A DNA stretch of 64,000 bases, from positions 1 to 64,000 of the forward strand of contig CABZSR010000002.1 of NCBI GenBank assembly GCA_902528415.1. The letters run 5' to 3'. Positions 63,979 to 64,000 of this stretch are shown here, one piece after another. The stretch comes from an uncultured SAR116 cluster alpha proteobacterium (GTDB lineage Bacteria; Pseudomonadota; Alphaproteobacteria; Puniceispirillales; Marisalimonadaceae). Position 1 is the first letter of the stretch. Every line of letters begins with the position of its first letter. A program made the position numbers and the translations under genes. A model generated the notes under the pieces. It did no database searches, had not been told where the DNA came from, and was given only the letters and a program-made list of their open reading frames with translations.

Positions 63979-64000
63979 TTATCAACAACATCTTCTCTAA

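Noticed and set aside
1-64000. CRISPR arrays, rRNA genes, replication origins
   Set aside because: No regularly spaced repeats, rRNA-like sequence or clustered DnaA-box pattern was noticed anywhere in the window.

Overview
The window reads as chromosomal DNA of an A+T-rich alphaproteobacterium, probably a streamlined marine heterotroph. The main evidence is the conserved alphaproteobacterial block murA - DUF2948 - hisG/hisD - infA - maf - RNase E/G-like - yacG - tRNA-Phe, together with short intergenic gaps, many overlapping start/stop codons and many solute-binding-protein transporters (TAXI-TRAP, BMP-type ABC, spermidine/putrescine-type ABC). I cannot fix the genus from sequence alone.

Layout. 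1-12.8 kb: a 5'-truncated NDUFA9-like epimerase, uppP, a flavodoxin-less CysJ-like reductase, a LysR regulator, the glutamate synthase pair gltBD, a GST, an alpha/beta hydrolase and a family-4 glycosyltransferase. 12.8-26.4 kb: translation and housekeeping genes. thrS is divergent and clearly richer in G+C than its surroundings. It is followed by infC (apparently starting at AUA), rpmI, rplT, pheS, pheT, tRNA-Thr, murA, his genes, infA, maf, an RNase E/G-like gene and yacG, a 58-codon gene ending at tRNA-Phe(GAA).

26.4-32.1 kb: an accessory segment inserted at the 3' end of tRNA-Phe. It carries a two-gene operon for a lipoprotein DUF1800 protein with a CBM60-like insert and a DUF1501 protein. 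It is closed by a 57-bp partial duplication of the tRNA and has the same 17-bp pattern (TGTGAC-N4-GTGTGAC) just inside both ends. Beyond it lie an unknown small protein and a decayed DUF1501 remnant of a different subfamily. No integrase is present.

32.2-64 kb: a long catabolic and transport region. A hydroxyacid dehydrogenase/HpcH aldolase/quinone reductase/TauE operon sits behind a strong palindromic candidate operator. A BMP-type (nucleoside-like) ABC importer and a TAXI-TRAP importer follow on the minus strand. Next comes a plus-strand operon of HMG-CoA-lyase-like, class III CoA-transferase, crotonase, isopropylmalate-dehydrogenase-like, PrpF-like and AbrB-family genes, which looks like a branched di/tricarboxylic acid pathway. 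The last part holds a DapA-like aldolase, a second AbrB protein, an Ldh-family dehydrogenase, upp, an Asp/Glu/hydantoin racemase, a PotABCD-like ABC importer and xanthine dehydrogenase XdhAB. Together these suggest scavenging of purine/pyrimidine or related nitrogenous compounds. Two solute-binding-protein genes are followed by intercistronic hairpin terminators that would lower expression of the downstream membrane components.

The most unusual items are the tRNA-Phe island with its DUF1800-CBM60/DUF1501 cargo, the compositionally foreign thrS, the AUA start of infC and the palindromic operator at about 32.2 kb. I found no CRISPR array, transposase, integrase or phage gene.
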